NCBI RefSeq assembly: GCF_001424145.1
Contig: NZ_LMQM01000001.1
Location: 124,001-188,000, forward strand
Length of the DNA stretch: 64,000 nt
Origin: Chryseobacterium sp. Leaf404
Lineage (GTDB): Bacteria; Bacteroidota; Bacteroidia; Flavobacteriales; Weeksellaceae
Reading direction: 5' to 3'
Shown in pieces: positions 43,848-54,308 of this stretch. Numbering within the stretch: position 1 is the first letter of the stretch; every line of letters starts with the position of its first letter. The notes beneath the pieces are model-generated. The model ran no database searches. It saw only the letters and a program-made list of their open reading frames with translations, and had not been told where the DNA came from. A program made the translations under genes and the position numbers.

Positions 43848-45317
43848 TTATTTTCTTTTTTTAGCTGGAGCTTTTTTCTTAGCTGGAGCTTTTTTCACTG
43901 GAGCATCTTCGTAATCTCTTTTCTTGATTGCGTTCCACTCAGCTTCGTTTTCGATAGCTGTTACAGTAACAATTCTATCTTTTTGTCTTTCAGCATCAGA
44001 AGCTTTCTCATCTACAGTAGCTTTAGCTTCACCTACACCGATAGATTTAAGAGCGTTTGCGTCTACCCCTCTTGCATCTAAAGCAGCAACTACAGAAGCA
44101 GCTCTTTCTCTAGATAATTTCAAGTTGTAAGCTTCAGCACCTTTAGCATCAGTTCTACCTTCTAACAAGTAGTTACCACCGTCTTTCATAATTAAAGCAG
44201 CAGCTCTGTCTAATGCAGGCTTAGATTCTGCTTTGATTGTAGCTTTGTTGAAATCGAAATATACATTTCTGAATTCATCCTGTACAGCTGTAGCAGTAAC
44301 AGTTTTAGGCTTAGGACATCCGTTGTATTCTGGAAGACCCGGAACTGAAGGACAAGCATCATCTTTATCTAATATTCCGTCTCCGTCTGTATCAGGCCAA
44401 GGACAACCATTGTTTTCAACAGGACCTGCAACTGAAGGACAAGCATCATCTTTGTCGATTACACCGTCACCATCAGTATCTGGCCAAGGACATCCACCGT
44501 TTTCAACTGGACCAGCAACATCTGGACACTGATCGTCTTTATCTGGAACACCGTCACCATCTGTATCAGGACATCCCTGGAATTCTGGTAAACCTGGTGT
44601 ATCAGGACATAAATCATCTTTATCTAAAATACCATCCTTATCTCTGTCTCTGTTTCCGAATCTGAATAATAGGGAAGCAGAAGCCTGCCAAAAGTTAGCA
44701 TAATCTGGCTTGTCTACTGGAGTACCTACGTAATCTCCCTGAACTCCGATACCGAAGTTTTTAGTTACCCAGAAGTTTGCACCTGCACCTGCAGATACTG
44801 TAAAGAAGTTTGCTTTACCGTTAGGATCACCGTCATTGTCATGAGTATATCCTAATAAGTCTGTTCTTGGGAATGTAAGACCAGTGTAATCTTGTCTTAA
44901 ATAGTTTGCACCCACTCTCAAGTAAGGATCAAACCAAGACTCTTCGTCCCAAAGAAGACCTGCTGCTTTAGCCTGTAAACCAAGACCTGTCATAAGCATA
45001 AACTCTTTCCCTGTGTTGAATCTCTGATTCTCAACATTACCTACAGTTGTAGACCAATCGATAACGAAACCTTTGGTGATGTTTCTAGCTACCATTAGTT
45101 TAGAAAGCGGTGGCGTGATAGAAAAATTGTTCATATTGAACATAGTTTTCGTTAAGTTTCTAGCCGAAAAAGTCTGGCTGAACTCTCCACGTACTGCTTT
45201 ATGATTTTCACCATGAGCACCAACCCCGATTAACCACGGATTGTTGGTAGTCTGAGCGAAAACAGTAGAAGCGACAGTAAGTGCCAATACTGAAATTCCT
45301 AATTTTAGATTTTTCAT
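43848..45317 (-). CDS. OmpA family outer-membrane protein with thrombospondin type 3 repeats
   Basis: 489 residues. Signal peptide to about 21 (ASTVFAQ), an eight-strand beta-barrel-like region to about 225, then five calcium-binding TSP3 repeats of the form DTDGDGVxDKDDxCP (about 226-335), and an OmpA peptidoglycan-binding domain (FRNVYFDFNKATIKAES, LEGRTDAKGAEAYNLKLSRERA). It ends in a basic tail of Lys-Ala-Pro-Ala-Lys repeats, which is odd for this position. It tethers the outer membrane to the cell wall and is probably one of the most abundant envelope proteins. Confidence 0.95.
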   Translation of the reverse strand: MKNLKLGISVLALTVASTVFAQTTNNPWLIGVGAHGENHKAVRGEFSQTFSARNLTKTMFNMNNFSITPPLSKLMVARNITKGFVIDWSTTVGNVENQRFNTGKEFMLMTGLGLQAKAAGLLWDEESWFDPYLRVGANYLRQDYTGLTFPRTDLLGYTHDNDGDPNGKANFFTVSAGAGANFWVTKNFGIGVQGDYVGTPVDKPDYANFWQASASLLFRFGNRDRDKDGILDKDDLCPDTPGLPEFQGCPDTDGDGVPDKDDQCPDVAGPVENGGCPWPDTDGDGVIDKDDACPSVAGPVENNGCPWPDTDGDGILDKDDACPSVPGLPEYNGCPKPKTVTATAVQDEFRNVYFDFNKATIKAESKPALDRAAALIMKDGGNYLLEGRTDAKGAEAYNLKLSRERAASVVAALDARGVDANALKSIGVGEAKATVDEKASDAERQKDRIVTVTAIENEAEWNAIKKRDYEDAPVKKAPAKKKAPAKKRK

Positions 45318-45346
45318 AGAATTAAATGATTAAATAATTGATATTG

Positions 45347-45378
45347 CAAAATAAATATAATTTTTCTTTATAAACAAA
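45347..45378 (-). promoter_or_regulatory. Candidate promoter of the ompA-like gene
   Basis: TTTG (45375-45378) and TATTTTG (45347-45353) on the minus strand are separated by 21 bp; the -7 box lacks one T of the consensus. Confidence 0.5.
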
Positions 45379-45394
45379 GTTTTGAGTATGATTT

Positions 45395-45853
45395 TTAACT
45401 TTTCTTTAATATTCTGTCGAGGCTTCTCTTGCTCTCTCTATCCTTTATAGATTCTCTTTTATCAAAAAGTTTCTTACCTCTGGCTAAAGCGATCCTTACT
45501 TTAGCTTTCCCTCTATCATTGATATACAACTTCAAAGGCACTATGGTATTCCCCGCATCTTTGAGTTTTTTCTCCAGCTTTGCCAATTCTTTTTTGTGCA
45601 ACAGCAATTTCCGTTCCCTTTTTGTTTTGTGGTTGTAAAATGTTCCCAGTTTGTATTCATCAATCATCATATTAATGATATACAATTCACCATCAATAAA
45701 CTGACAGAAAGATTCAGCAATGGAAGCTTTGGACGAGCGCAGAGACTTAATTTCTGTGCCTGTAAGCACCATTCCCGCTTCCAGCTCATCAAGGATTTCG
45801 TATTCAAACCTTGCTTTTCTATTTAATATATTAACTGTCTTTTCAATCTTCAT
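45395..45853 (-). CDS. smpB: SsrA-binding protein
   Basis: 152 residues. Family segments: VNILNRKARFEYEILDELEAG, MVLTGTEIKSLRSSKASI, and the basic tail GKKLFDKRESIKDRESKRSL. It binds tmRNA for trans-translation on stalled ribosomes. A possible -7 box (TAATTTTG, 45881-45888, minus strand) lies 27 bp upstream. Divergent from the ABC-F gene. Confidence 0.96.
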   Translation of the reverse strand: MKIEKTVNILNRKARFEYEILDELEAGMVLTGTEIKSLRSSKASIAESFCQFIDGELYIINMMIDEYKLGTFYNHKTKRERKLLLHKKELAKLEKKLKDAGNTIVPLKLYINDRGKAKVRIALARGKKLFDKRESIKDRESKRSLDRILKKS

Positions 45854-45876
45854 AATTTCAAAACTTTAAAAAATAA

Positions 45877-47595
<1,719 letters not shown>

Positions 47596-47623
47596 TTTCT
47601 AAGATCGATCTAAAACTTTTACA

Positions 47624-47656
47624 AAAAACTCCTCAAAATTGATTGAGGAGTTTTTT
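47624..47656. terminator. Bidirectional terminator between the ABC-F and M48 genes
   Basis: AAAAACTCCTCAA and TTGAGGAGTTTTTT form a perfect stem with A and T tracts on either side. Confidence 0.9.
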
Positions 47657-47675
47657 ATTTCAGTACAAAATTCTA

Positions 47676-48491
47676 TTATTTCGTAAGTTTTGTTTTCGGT
47701 AAAGAAACCGTTCCCGGATCTTTCCAGAGACCGTCTTTCTCAGCTTTTTTCTTAATCGCTTCTGCCCTTTTATTGCTGTCGGGGTGCGAATTAAACATTT
47801 TCTGAAATTTAGACTGAGCCGTTCCGCCTTCTGAAAGCAAAGCCAGTTTTTTAAATGCTGTATAGGCTCCCACAACATTATAATTATTAGATTTCATAAA
47901 ATCATAAGAATAATTATCAGCCTCATTTTCCTGCTTTTTGCTGTGAGAAGCATCCAAAAATGCGTTCGCCATTTTTCCTACCTGGCTTTCACTTAAAGTT
48001 GCCACGGCATTTGATGCTGACGATGCCGCTTCCATTGCCGCAGCTTTCAGATAGGCAGACTTGATCCCGTCTTTGGTGTCTTCATTTTTCACATGACCGA
48101 TTTCGTGACCGATAACCGCTAAAAGTTCGTTATCCGTCATCAAATCCATCAAACCGGAAAATACTCTTACACTGCCGTCAGCACATGCAAAAGCGTTGAT
48201 ATCAGCCACTTTATAGACTTTATAATTAAGATTCAGACCGTCCTGAGATTTGTGCTTAGCGAAAAGCTTGTTTAGTCTCACTGTATAAGGATCTTTAGGA
48301 CCTGCAACCGGATTATTTTTATCCATATAGTCTACAGACTCTTTAGATAATTTAACAGCGTCAGCATTTGAAAATGTAAGTGCCTGAGCACCTTTAGACA
48401 GTACACCAGCTGCTTTTCCAAGATTGATTTTCTGAGCATTCACAGATGCCACTGTGGCTAGAACAGCCAGAGATAGAATAATTTTTTTCAT
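47676..48491 (-). CDS. Exported M48 family metalloprotease
   Basis: 271 residues. Signal peptide (VASVNAQ, about residue 20); H129-E-I-G-H133 in VIGHEIGHVKNED is the zinc motif, with the third ligand Glu probably in KKQENEADNYSYDFM. No transmembrane helices, so it is a soluble periplasmic YcaL/LoiP-like peptidase rather than HtpX. Lacks a visible lipobox. Likely involved in envelope protein quality control. Confidence 0.9.
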   Translation of the reverse strand: MKKIILSLAVLATVASVNAQKINLGKAAGVLSKGAQALTFSNADAVKLSKESVDYMDKNNPVAGPKDPYTVRLNKLFAKHKSQDGLNLNYKVYKVADINAFACADGSVRVFSGLMDLMTDNELLAVIGHEIGHVKNEDTKDGIKSAYLKAAAMEAASSASNAVATLSESQVGKMANAFLDASHSKKQENEADNYSYDFMKSNNYNVVGAYTAFKKLALLSEGGTAQSKFQKMFNSHPDSNKRAEAIKKKAEKDGLWKDPGTVSLPKTKLTK

Positions 48492-48515
48492 TTAAATGTT
48501 AATTTTTTCCGCTGA

Positions 48516-48545
48516 CAAGATAAGCATTTCGAAAAACCTGAACAA
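48516..48545 (-). promoter_or_regulatory. Candidate promoter of the M48 peptidase gene
   Basis: TTG (48543-48545) and TATCTTG (48516-48522) on the minus strand with a 20-bp spacer; the -7 box is one T short of TAnnTTTG. Confidence 0.5.
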
Positions 48546-48559
48546 TATTTCTTTTCATT

Positions 48560-48589
48560 TTTGAAAGCTAATAATTTTCCCTATTTTTG
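48560..48589 (+). promoter_or_regulatory. Promoter of recJ with both elements
   Basis: TTTG (48560-48563), 18-bp spacer, TATTTTTG (48582-48589). The ATG at 48594 begins only 4 bp after the -7 box, so the transcript should start at or near the start codon. Confidence 0.6.
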
Positions 48590-48593
48590 TGAA

Positions 48594-50312
48594 ATGAGTC
48601 ATAAATGGATTTTTAAACCCGAACCCGATGAAGAAATTGTAGACGGATTGAGCTCGTCGCTTGGTTTTGGAACTTTTGAATCTAAACTCCTCGTTATGAG
48701 AGGTATTGACAATTATCAAAAGGCAAGGGAATTTTTTAAACCCAACCTCAACGACATCCACAACCCTTTCCTGATGGCAGATATGCAAAAAGCGGTAGAA
48801 CGCATTGCTACGGCTATTGAAAACGGAGAGAAAATAATGGTCTACGGAGATTATGACGTAGACGGAACCACCGCCGTGGCTCTGATGTATCTGTACCTCA
48901 GAAAAATTGTACACAAAAGTTATTTAGATTATTATATCCCAGACAGGAATTCTGAAGGCTACGGAATCTCTACCGAAGGAATAGATTTCGCCAAAGAAAA
49001 TGGTTTTTCATTAATTATCGCTTTAGACTGCGGGATTAAGGCTTTGGATATGATTGATTATGCTTCCGGCAAAAATATCGATTTCATCATCTGTGATCAC
49101 CACTTACCGGGCGACGAAATCCCTAATGCTGTGGCCGTTTTAGATCCTAAAAGAGCAGACTGCCGTTATCCCTACAAAGAACTTTCCGGATGTGGAGTTG
49201 GTTTTAAATTGTGTCAGGGTTTAAATACCATTTACAAAATTCCTGAAGCAGAATTGTTTGAACTGACAGATCTTCTCGCTATCTCGATTGCAGCAGACAT
49301 CGTTGCGATGAATGGTGAAAACAGAGTTTTGGCAAAACAGGGCTTAAAAGTTCTTAGAAAAACCCGGAATATGGGTTTAAGACTTCTGATTCCCGAAGAA
49401 AAATTATCCCACTTTGAAATTTCTAATATCGTTTTTGAAATTGCACCCAAAATAAATGCTGCCGGCAGAATTTCCCAGGGAAAAGCCGCTGTGGAACTGA
49501 TGGTTTCAGACAATCTGAAGCATGCTCATCAAATTGTTTCGGATATAATGAATCTGAATGATGAAAGAAGGGAACTGGACATGTTTTCCACAGAATCTGC
49601 CTTAAAACAGGTTGTAGAATCACAGCAGGAAACAAAATATACCACCATCGTTTACCATCCGGAATGGAATAAAGGCGTTATCGGCATCGTAGCTTCAAGG
49701 CTGATTGAGACATATTACCGGCCTACGTTGGTTTTTACAGACGGCAATAACGGTGAGATGGTAGCTTCCGCAAGATCTGTTTCTGATTTTGATGTGCACG
49801 AAGCTCTGGATCTGTGCTCAGAATATTTCCTGAAATTTGGCGGACATCACGCTGCAGCCGGACTTTCAATGGAAAAAGACAAGTTTGAAGCCTTTAAAAT
49901 CAAGTTTGAAAAAATTGTTTCAGACAAAATAAAGGATCATCAGAAAGAACCATCCATCACCATTGATGCAGTGATGCATATTGACGAGATCAACCGTGAA
50001 TTTATCAACTTCCACAGGAAACTGGCTCCTTTCGGGCCGCACAACATGAAACCTAATCTGGTTTTAAAAAATCAGAAGATTATAGGCTATGTAAAAACAA
50101 TGGGGAAAGACAACAGCCATCTGAAATTCTACATCAAACAGGAATCTACGGGCAGAAATATTGAGTGTGTAGGCTTTAAACTTGGTCAGTATGCTGATGA
50201 TTTCAGAAACAAATCGTTTGATATTGCTTTTACTTTAGAAGAAAATCATTGGAAAGGAAATGTAACGCATTATCTGAACATCAGGGATGTGAAGTTTCAT
50301 GACAGTGAATAG
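48594..50312 (+). CDS. recJ: Single-stranded-DNA-specific exonuclease RecJ
   Basis: 572 residues from MSHKWIFKPEPDEE; the ORF to 48561 reads through the promoter and is not used. DHH phosphoesterase motifs: MVYGDYDVDGTTAV, IALDCGIK, ICDHHLPGDE (DHH); the DHHA1 motif GGHHAAAGLSM near residue 420; and a C-terminal OB-like domain. It degrades ssDNA 5' to 3' in recombination and mismatch repair. Slightly shorter N-terminus than E. coli RecJ. Confidence 0.95.
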   Translation: MSHKWIFKPEPDEEIVDGLSSSLGFGTFESKLLVMRGIDNYQKAREFFKPNLNDIHNPFLMADMQKAVERIATAIENGEKIMVYGDYDVDGTTAVALMYLYLRKIVHKSYLDYYIPDRNSEGYGISTEGIDFAKENGFSLIIALDCGIKALDMIDYASGKNIDFIICDHHLPGDEIPNAVAVLDPKRADCRYPYKELSGCGVGFKLCQGLNTIYKIPEAELFELTDLLAISIAADIVAMNGENRVLAKQGLKVLRKTRNMGLRLLIPEEKLSHFEISNIVFEIAPKINAAGRISQGKAAVELMVSDNLKHAHQIVSDIMNLNDERRELDMFSTESALKQVVESQQETKYTTIVYHPEWNKGVIGIVASRLIETYYRPTLVFTDGNNGEMVASARSVSDFDVHEALDLCSEYFLKFGGHHAAAGLSMEKDKFEAFKIKFEKIVSDKIKDHQKEPSITIDAVMHIDEINREFINFHRKLAPFGPHNMKPNLVLKNQKIIGYVKTMGKDNSHLKFYIKQESTGRNIECVGFKLGQYADDFRNKSFDIAFTLEENHWKGNVTHYLNIRDVKFHDSE

Positions 50313-50433
50313 GTGAATTTTTCCTTCGGAAATGAATGGTGAATTTTAAAAATCACATTCAAATTAATATTCCAAAGATTAACAAATGTAGTGAATTCAC
50401 TTGCGAAGCTAAATTGACAATTGACTTTTAACA

Positions 50434-51018
50434 ATGAAAAAAATCGGTCTCTTTTTCGGTTCATTTAATCCCATTCATATTGGGCATTTGATTTTGGCAA
50501 ATTACATTCTGGAAAATTCTGATATGGATGAACTTTGGTTTGTCGTAAGTCCGCAGAATCCATTTAAAGATAAAAAATCTCTGTTGCTGGATCACAACCG
50601 CCTCGATATGGTAGAAATAGCAATAAAAAACTATCCTAAAATGCGGGCTTCCAACGTGGAATTTTCTCTGCCAACACCGAGTTACACCATTGACACTTTA
50701 ACTTACTTAAAAGAAAAGCACGCCGACTATTCTTTTAGTTTAATCATGGGCGAAGACAACCTGAAAAGCCTTCACAAATGGAAAAACTACGAAAATCTGC
50801 TTAAAAATCATCACATCATTGTTTATCCCAGAGTTTTTGAAGGTGACAAAAAAGATTCTGAATACCTTCAGCACGAAAACATTTCGATGATTGAAGCTCC
50901 CGTCATAGAACTTTCTGCCACAGAAATCCGAAACATGATTAAAGATGGCAAAAATGTTAGACCGATGCTTCCGCCGGAGGTTTTTGAATATTTGGATGGA
51001 AGTAGTTTTTACAGATGA
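50434..51018 (+). CDS. nadD: Nicotinate-nucleotide adenylyltransferase
   Basis: 194 residues. Nucleotidyltransferase motif GLFFGSFNPIHIGHLILA at the N-terminus and ELSATEIRNMIKDGK (the ISxTxxR equivalent) near the end, with LPTPSYTIDTL and IMGEDNLKSLHKW between. It converts nicotinate mononucleotide to deamido-NAD. The stop codon lies inside a 7-bp tandem repeat. Confidence 0.95.
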   Translation: MKKIGLFFGSFNPIHIGHLILANYILENSDMDELWFVVSPQNPFKDKKSLLLDHNRLDMVEIAIKNYPKMRASNVEFSLPTPSYTIDTLTYLKEKHADYSFSLIMGEDNLKSLHKWKNYENLLKNHHIIVYPRVFEGDKKDSEYLQHENISMIEAPVIELSATEIRNMIKDGKNVRPMLPPEVFEYLDGSSFYR

Positions 51019-51034
51019 TGGATGATGGATGATG
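51014..51034. repeat. 7-bp tandem repeat overlapping the nadD stop
   Basis: GATGATG three times in register, then GATATGC. The nadD TGA (51016-51018) is inside the first unit. Confidence 0.75.
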
Positions 51035-51061
51035 GATATGCAAAATTAAAAATTTCGATTC

Positions 51062-51868
51062 GTGAAAATACTTCTTTCAATATTAATTATTTTTCTTAAC
51101 ATTTACAGCTTTGGTCAGTTTATCCCCGTAAAAGAAGCAGATTTCCATGAAGCGAAATCCTTGTCTTACAGGGATAGATATGACAACTATAGGGAATCAT
51201 GCCATGAAGATTCTCTAAGAGCTGTCAATGATTCAAAGAAAATCAGCAGCTATTTTATACAAATTCCTGCTCTTGCTCCATCTGATTTTCATATGTCGGC
51301 AGAGCTCAATGTTATTTTAAAAAAACACCATATTATTTGGGGAGGAACATGGATGAGTAGCGATTTACCAGGAAGTTATAGTGATGATGAATGCTATAAA
51401 ATTACCTCGTCAAAAATAACAGAACAAAAATTTGGTAAAAGTTTCATCAACAAGTTAATAAGAAAATCTGTGAGACAATACCAAAGCAACAACCCTGATG
51501 TCTTTTTTTGCGGAGGTCTTTTTATAAATGAATACTACAGAGGTTCCAAAATCAACAGATGGGATGCCGAAAATCAACTAAATAAAGATTTCTTTAAGCA
51601 ATTTAATCACCCTTTTGACTATGTTTACTTAGATAAAAATGATGAAAAAAAATCTTTCTCAATTGTTGATATACGTATAACCAAAAAGGGGAAAGTGGTT
51701 GAAATTCTATCTTTTGAACATCATTTTCAAAAAAACATCAATGAAAAACACTCGTTGTATTTTGAAAAAGAGATAATTAATTTTATTAGAAAATCAAAGT
51801 GGTCTGCGGCAGAGTATTTTGGACAGCCCGTAAACTCAGTTTATACAGTTATCATTTTTTATCAATAA
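51062..51868 (+). CDS. Exported protein of unknown function with TonB-C-like end
   Basis: 268 residues with a GTG start and a signal peptide (IFLNIYSFGQF). The body is mixed alpha/beta without a recognisable motif. The last 70 residues (DIRITKKGKVVEILSFEH and SLYFEKEIINFIRKSKWSAAEY) resemble the C-terminal domain of TonB-type energy transducers in layout, although no membrane helix is present. It is 6 bp upstream of the DUF3817 gene and likely co-transcribed. Confidence 0.65.
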   Translation: MKILLSILIIFLNIYSFGQFIPVKEADFHEAKSLSYRDRYDNYRESCHEDSLRAVNDSKKISSYFIQIPALAPSDFHMSAELNVILKKHHIIWGGTWMSSDLPGSYSDDECYKITSSKITEQKFGKSFINKLIRKSVRQYQSNNPDVFFCGGLFINEYYRGSKINRWDAENQLNKDFFKQFNHPFDYVYLDKNDEKKSFSIVDIRITKKGKVVEILSFEHHFQKNINEKHSLYFEKEIINFIRKSKWSAAEYFGQPVNSVYTVIIFYQ

Positions 51869-51874
51869 AACATT

Positions 51875-52213
51875 ATGGAATTCCTAGAAAATTTATTCTC
51901 AAAATACCCGCAGGAAAAGGTGATTAAATGGTTTAAGCAGATTTGTCTCGCCGAGGCGCTTTCGTGGTTTTTTCTCTTTTCGGCCATGATCTGGATCCGT
52001 ACGGAACCTGAAAATGTTTCAGCCATTATTTACATCAGTACCATTGGCAGTATTCATGGATTATTTTTTACTTTATACCTTTTATTTTTACCATCTATCC
52101 GAAAAATATTTGAGTGGGATGATGAAGACAGCGTCTTTGCACTGATCTCAGCCTTCTTTCCCTTTGCCACCATTTGGATTGATAAAAAACTCGCAAGGTT
52201 CGACAGGGAATAA
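51875..52213 (+). CDS. DUF3817 small membrane protein
   Basis: 112 residues with three hydrophobic helices: ICLAEALSWFFLFSAMIWI, IYISTIGSIHGLFFTLYLL and FALISAFFPFATIWID. The GSIHG and ISAFFPFAT segments match DUF3817. Function unknown. Confidence 0.82.
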   Translation: MEFLENLFSKYPQEKVIKWFKQICLAEALSWFFLFSAMIWIRTEPENVSAIIYISTIGSIHGLFFTLYLLFLPSIRKIFEWDDEDSVFALISAFFPFATIWIDKKLARFDRE

Positions 52214-52244
52214 AAAAAAGAGGCTCGTTTGTAGCCTCTTTATT
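52212..52244. terminator. Bidirectional terminator between DUF3817 gene and lipoprotein gene
   Basis: AAAGAGGCT and AGCCTCTTT form a perfect 9-bp stem; the A tract on the left makes the minus-strand version the stronger. Confidence 0.88.
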
Positions 52245-52265
52245 TTACAGTTTGATGTGTTCATC

Positions 52266-54032
52266 TTAGTTATCCCGAATGACATGTCCTGTAACACTCA
52301 GTGTATGTAAACCAGTATTATTGGTGTATGTTCCGTTTACAGTAAAATCAATGTACTGCCCTACTGCTCCGTAATTACTTACCTGTAAAGTGAGATTATT
52401 TCCATTGGCATTGATTACTCCACCGGCAGATTCCAAAGTAAAATTGGAAGTAAATGTTCCTACTCCAATTGGGTTTTGTGAATTCAAATAAAAACCTCCC
52501 GTTGCACTTTGCGAGCTTACATAAAATGCATAATTTGGATTTGGTACCGGCGTTTGTGAACTGCCTCCAGCATTGATGGGTGCCAGATAATATTTTACAG
52601 GCTGTGTATCTGTCTGACTTGTAATAAATTCTGTCGCCGCAGTACAAACCGTAAGATTACCCAGATTGGTAGTTGGCGAAGTTGCAGTAAAATTAATATC
52701 TCCGGTTGTCTGAAGATTCGTAAAATCTGCACCGGCAAAGGTCAACTGCTGACTGGCTGCACAGCTTAAAACATTAAAAGAAAAGCTTCCGTTAGTTACC
52801 AGTGTAGAAAAATTAGAAAAATAATTTGTACCTGCTGTATAAGATAAATTGGCAACACCATTTGTAACATTATTGCCAGAGCAGTCTTTGAGAGTTCCTG
52901 AAATGGTTATCGTATTACTCAGGCTTTGCGCAATTGTGATAGCTGGAAGTGTATTGGTAGAATTATTTGTAAAAGGCCCAATATTATTGGTCAAAATTAC
53001 ATTATTGCAGGCATCATAAATTTTCAGAGTTAAATTTTCACCAGCCGGTACAATCCCTGAAGCATTTCCGTTTCCGTCGGTAATTGCAGAGGTAGAGTTT
53101 TGATTTTGTCTGAATATTTTTACCGTAACATTACTCAGCGGCTGAGCGGTAGAGTTTTGAATATGAACATTCAAAAGACATTGAGGAAACTGCGCATCAC
53201 AGTTCCACCATGAAAAATGGCTTACATTTCCCACATAAGCGCTGCCAACTTTGGTTGCAACCCCTTCTTCCTGCCAGATTCCGGTGGTTTCATTGAATGA
53301 CCATAACGGAATTGTAGCGGGAGCTGTAGAAGTTTGTGCAGCATCTATTGCCACTGTCATCTCAGCAGTATGACCATTTGCTATCTGAAGATTTTGGCCG
53401 GACGCTCCCGTTAACTGTACATGCAGCATTCCGAAAGTTTCCATTATTCTGGCATTTCCTGCGGTATTATTTGCGAGAAGAGAACCAGGCATCAATTCAT
53501 TCAGATATTGATCTGACGGTTTCAGATGAAACAGAGAAACATTTACGTTTCCTGTATATCCATTTCCGCTGGCGTCTTTGAAGCTACCGTCAAATTTCAC
53601 TTTTGTTCCGTTGGGTAATGAAACCGTTGCCGTAGCTCCTGACGCAACGGTGGAAGTGGTGGTTGCAGGAATCATCATAATATTAATTCTGTTGCTGCCA
53701 CTGGTCGGTACCATTGTGCGGGAACCATTTACAAAACCAGCCTTTGTTACTTTGATGTAAGCAAAATTTTCTTTTACACTGGCATTTTTAATTACGAAAA
53801 GTCCTTTAGCATTGGTCTGTACGGTTGATGAACCGATAGTAACCGTTGCTCCGGAAACCGCTGTTCCGTTTGTTGCTAAAACCAAACCGTGGAAATCTCT
53901 CTGTGCAGAATTTCCAAAGTTGAAGTTTGTTTCCTGATTTCCTGGCTGCTGATTTTCGATATCAGTAAGAGAATCGCTTTTACATGATACGAGAATCATA
54001 AAAATCATCAGTAATGAATAAAGTTTTGTCAT
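52266..54032 (-). CDS. Large surface lipoprotein with carboxypeptidase-like regulatory domain
   Basis: 588 residues. Lipobox ILVSCKSDS (Cys about residue 17). Residues 45-115 form a carboxypeptidase-regulatory-like Ig domain (DFHGLVLATNGTAVSGATVTI, TNAKGLFVI), and a second Ig-like region at about 285-345 has NSTAQPLSNVTVKIF. The rest is Asn/Thr/Ser-rich beta structure. No catalytic motif. Probably displayed on the outer membrane; ligand unknown. Confidence 0.8.
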   Translation of the reverse strand: MTKLYSLLMIFMILVSCKSDSLTDIENQQPGNQETNFNFGNSAQRDFHGLVLATNGTAVSGATVTIGSSTVQTNAKGLFVIKNASVKENFAYIKVTKAGFVNGSRTMVPTSGSNRINIMMIPATTTSTVASGATATVSLPNGTKVKFDGSFKDASGNGYTGNVNVSLFHLKPSDQYLNELMPGSLLANNTAGNARIMETFGMLHVQLTGASGQNLQIANGHTAEMTVAIDAAQTSTAPATIPLWSFNETTGIWQEEGVATKVGSAYVGNVSHFSWWNCDAQFPQCLLNVHIQNSTAQPLSNVTVKIFRQNQNSTSAITDGNGNASGIVPAGENLTLKIYDACNNVILTNNIGPFTNNSTNTLPAITIAQSLSNTITISGTLKDCSGNNVTNGVANLSYTAGTNYFSNFSTLVTNGSFSFNVLSCAASQQLTFAGADFTNLQTTGDINFTATSPTTNLGNLTVCTAATEFITSQTDTQPVKYYLAPINAGGSSQTPVPNPNYAFYVSSQSATGGFYLNSQNPIGVGTFTSNFTLESAGGVINANGNNLTLQVSNYGAVGQYIDFTVNGTYTNNTGLHTLSVTGHVIRDN

Positions 54033-54225
54033 AAATTATTAAGTTTTATTGTAAAATCTAAATTACACAAAAAAAATAATAAGTTGAAAAATATCTTTTT
54101 CATGTAACAAAAATATCTTTGAAACTGTCTTATCAGATGTAAAGATAGCAGTACAGATTTTTTAAATGAAATTTTAATCACTGACAGTCAATATGTTGAG
54201 ATTAAAACTAAAACATTTACACTAC

Positions 54226-54263
54226 TTTGTATTGCATAATACTAAATAATTAATATATCTTTG
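54226..54263 (+). promoter_or_regulatory. Promoter of the TonB-dependent receptor-like gene
   Basis: TATCTTTG (54256-54263) is a perfect TAnnTTTG box; upstream TTG at 54232-54234 leaves a 21-bp spacer (TTTG at 54226-54229 is an alternative). About 40 nt of 5' leader follow. Confidence 0.65.
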
Positions 54264-54308
54264 CAATGTTAGATAATAACAGATACATACAACCTAAACC
54301 AACCAATT

